Below, piece by piece: positions 5,921 to 7,363 of a stretch of 7,363 bases of DNA. The position numbers and the translations under genes are program-made. The notes below the pieces were generated by a model that made no database searches, was not told where the DNA came from, and saw only the letters and a program-made list of their open reading frames with translations. How positions within the stretch are numbered: the stretch's first letter is position 1; every line of letters starts with the position of its first letter. Source of the stretch: Candidatus Poribacteria bacterium (GTDB lineage: Bacteria > Poribacteria > WGA-4E > WGA-3G); contig VXXH01000439.1 in NCBI GenBank assembly GCA_009835515.1, positions 1 to 7,363 of the forward strand, written 5' to 3'.

Positions 5921-7300
5921 TCAATCCTTGCCCAACTCTGACCGGAACCGTCTCCCCAAACGTCCCTTGAGGGTTCCAGCAATTTTGCGTTCTGATTGTG
6001 CGATGTTGTATAACTCTACGGGGTCGTTTTCCAGATCGTATAACTCGGTCACATCGTTATAGTTTTCGATAAGTTTATGGGTCGCCGTCCGGATACACCG
6101 AAAGTTTCGGAGTGCACTCACCGTTTCGGTACGATGCGTTTCAGTTTCACCGCGAAGGACAGGCGCAATAGACTTGGCATCAATCCGAGGCAGCACCGGT
6201 ACATCCGCGAAGTCGCATATCGTAGGGTTCAGATCAATCAACTCAACCAAACTGTCTGAAACCTGATTTTTTGGAATACCAGGTCCAGCAACAAGAAGTG
6301 GTACGCGCAACGACGCTTCATAGGCGACACTTTTGGTGTAAAGCCCGTGGTCACCAAGCATTTCACCGTGGTCACTTGAATAAATGATATAGGTATTGTC
6401 AAGCATTCCACGTTGTTCAAGTGCCCGCAGCATTTCGCCGATCTGATCATCAATGAGTTCCGTCGCGGCGCAGTACTGTTGGCGTGTCACAGTAATATCT
6501 TCTGGACTGACATTAACAACGCGCCGTTTTACCCATTCAGGCTTTCCATCCATATTATCAACGATAGCAGACGGCATCTCGGCATTCCGATACTTGTCGC
6601 CATATTCAGTGGGCGGATCGAACGGATCGTGCGGTCCAACGAAACTGACGAACATGTGCCACGGGAAGTCGTCGGGAATGGTCTCAATAAATTCGGTTGC
6701 GCGTCTGCCGATGTAGGTATCGGCAAAATCTTCCGTAGAGAGGACAGAATCGTGGGAACCGTTTTTGATCCAACCGCCGCTACTGCGTTTCCGATAGTCT
6801 TCGTGGAATGCCTTAAGTACTCCTTTTTCCTGAAGATAGTGCGTATAAGGACCGATAGGTGTTGGTGAACTACCAGCGTGCATCTTGCCTTCACATTCCT
6901 CTGGATGTGTGAATCCCCAACTGTAGGTACGGGGGCGGTCGCCGTAGCGTCCGTTATAGCCGTCAGGCTTGGCAAGATCCAGTTTGCCGACACATCCGAC
7001 GCGATAGCCGTGGTCGCGGAGCTGTTGGTAGTAGGTTGGCACGGTGGCGGGCAGAAAACTTCCGTTGTCTACTGCTCCGAGTCGAGACGGTTGCAGTCCG
7101 GAGGCGAGTGCAATGCGGGACGGCGCACAGACCGGGGCATTGACTGTGCAATTTGGAAAACTAACCCCTGCTTCTGCCAACCGTCGCAAATTTGGGGTAT
7201 TGAGGGCAGTAGGCGCATTTTCAGCAGTTTCGAGATAGTCATATCGGTGCTGATCCGACATGATAAAGAGAACATTCGGTCTATCGGTTTTGCGATTCAT
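5921..7300 (-). CDS. Formylglycine-dependent sulfatase (type I, Cys-type), cytosolic
   Basis: Hydrolyses sulfate esters (some relatives act on phosphonate or phosphate esters). The 459 residues open with RPNVLFIMSDQHR, with metal ligands D16 and Q17. The signature CAPSR at 58-62 follows C-x-P/A-S-R, so Cys58 should be converted to formylglycine by a maturase not in this window. Further active-site marks are GPHDPFDPP (H224), SSDHGEMLGDHG (D310, H311) and K323 in LYTKS. The C-terminus (YDLENDPVELYNIA, 421-434) is the common sulfatase ending. Odd point: the usual G-K-x-H near 105-108 reads GKLDLA, with Asp108 in place of His. No signal peptide is seen, so it probably acts in the cytoplasm on imported substrates. 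ATG at 7300 is chosen because the conserved strand begins eight residues later; AGGG lies about 9 nt upstream. First gene of an apparent operon with the M28 peptidase and mobA. The substrate cannot be assigned. Confidence 0.95.
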   Translation of the reverse strand: MNRKTDRPNVLFIMSDQHRYDYLETAENAPTALNTPNLRRLAEAGVSFPNCTVNAPVCAPSRIALASGLQPSRLGAVDNGSFLPATVPTYYQQLRDHGYRVGCVGKLDLAKPDGYNGRYGDRPRTYSWGFTHPEECEGKMHAGSSPTPIGPYTHYLQEKGVLKAFHEDYRKRSSGGWIKNGSHDSVLSTEDFADTYIGRRATEFIETIPDDFPWHMFVSFVGPHDPFDPPTEYGDKYRNAEMPSAIVDNMDGKPEWVKRRVVNVSPEDITVTRQQYCAATELIDDQIGEMLRALEQRGMLDNTYIIYSSDHGEMLGDHGLYTKSVAYEASLRVPLLVAGPGIPKNQVSDSLVELIDLNPTICDFADVPVLPRIDAKSIAPVLRGETETHRTETVSALRNFRCIRTATHKLIENYNDVTELYDLENDPVELYNIAQSERKIAGTLKGRLGRRFRSELGKD

Positions 7301-7326
7301 TTATAATTACCCTGTTGGAACGCTTT

Positions 7327-7354
7327 GGTAGCATACTGTATGGAATTTCTTACC
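7327..7354. promoter_or_regulatory. Short dyad upstream of the sulfatase gene, possible operator
   Basis: The plus strand holds catac-t-gtatg (7332-7342), a perfect 11-bp dyad, flanked more widely by ggta (7327-7330) and tacc (7351-7354). It lies 30-55 bp before the sulfatase start, a suitable place for a regulator site. No convincing -35/-10 pair was found in the 63 bp that are visible, so the promoter may lie further right or the gene may be internal to a longer operon. Dyads this short arise by chance. Confidence 0.2.
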
Positions 7355-7363
7355 CTTTAATTT

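Noticed and set aside
6413..6993. Open frames of about 150 residues on both strands within the sulfatase gene
   Set aside because: They have no recognisable domain, lie fully inside a strongly supported sulfatase with intact motifs, and have compositions typical of out-of-frame translation.
7301..7363. Housekeeping promoter for the sulfatase operon
   Set aside because: The closest match (TTAAAG, 19 nt, TATGCT on the minus strand) is poor in sequence and spacing, and only 63 bp are visible.

Overview
The window is a tightly packed stretch of five protein genes, all on the minus strand, so transcription runs from the right edge towards the left. I found no tRNA, rRNA, CRISPR array or transposase. 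GC content looks intermediate. The gene types (a cytosolic sulfatase, an ECF sigma factor joined to Asp-box/BNR repeats, short palindromic intergenic repeats) resemble what I associate with Candidatus Poribacteria or related uncultured marine or sponge-associated lineages. That placement is inference from gene style, not from a phylogenetic marker.

Right block (7300 to 4096): a formylglycine-type sulfatase, a membrane-embedded M28 family metallopeptidase, and MobA (molybdenum cofactor guanylyltransferase). The sulfatase and peptidase are 9 bp apart, and the peptidase and mobA overlap by 26 bp, so they very likely form one operon although no shared pathway is obvious. The only non-coding DNA upstream is 7301-7363, which holds a short dyad and weak ribosome-binding sequence.

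Intergenic gap (3889-4095, about 207 bp): a 62-bp element made of two GC-rich hairpins and bounded by GTAGT/ACTAC ends, then a candidate ECF-type promoter and a strong Shine-Dalgarno for the next gene.

Left block (3888 to beyond position 1): a 910-residue protein with a complete ECF sigma factor (sigma2 and sigma4) at its N-terminus and about 14 beta-propeller blade-like repeats, eight with recognisable Asp-box motifs, in the rest. It is followed after 4 bp by an ABC-2 type transporter permease that runs off the left edge. The sigma-propeller fusion, its possible self-recognised promoter and the coupled ABC permease are the most unusual part: they could form a one-component regulator in which a ligand- or protein-binding propeller controls its own sigma domain and an export system. 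This function is inferred, not shown.
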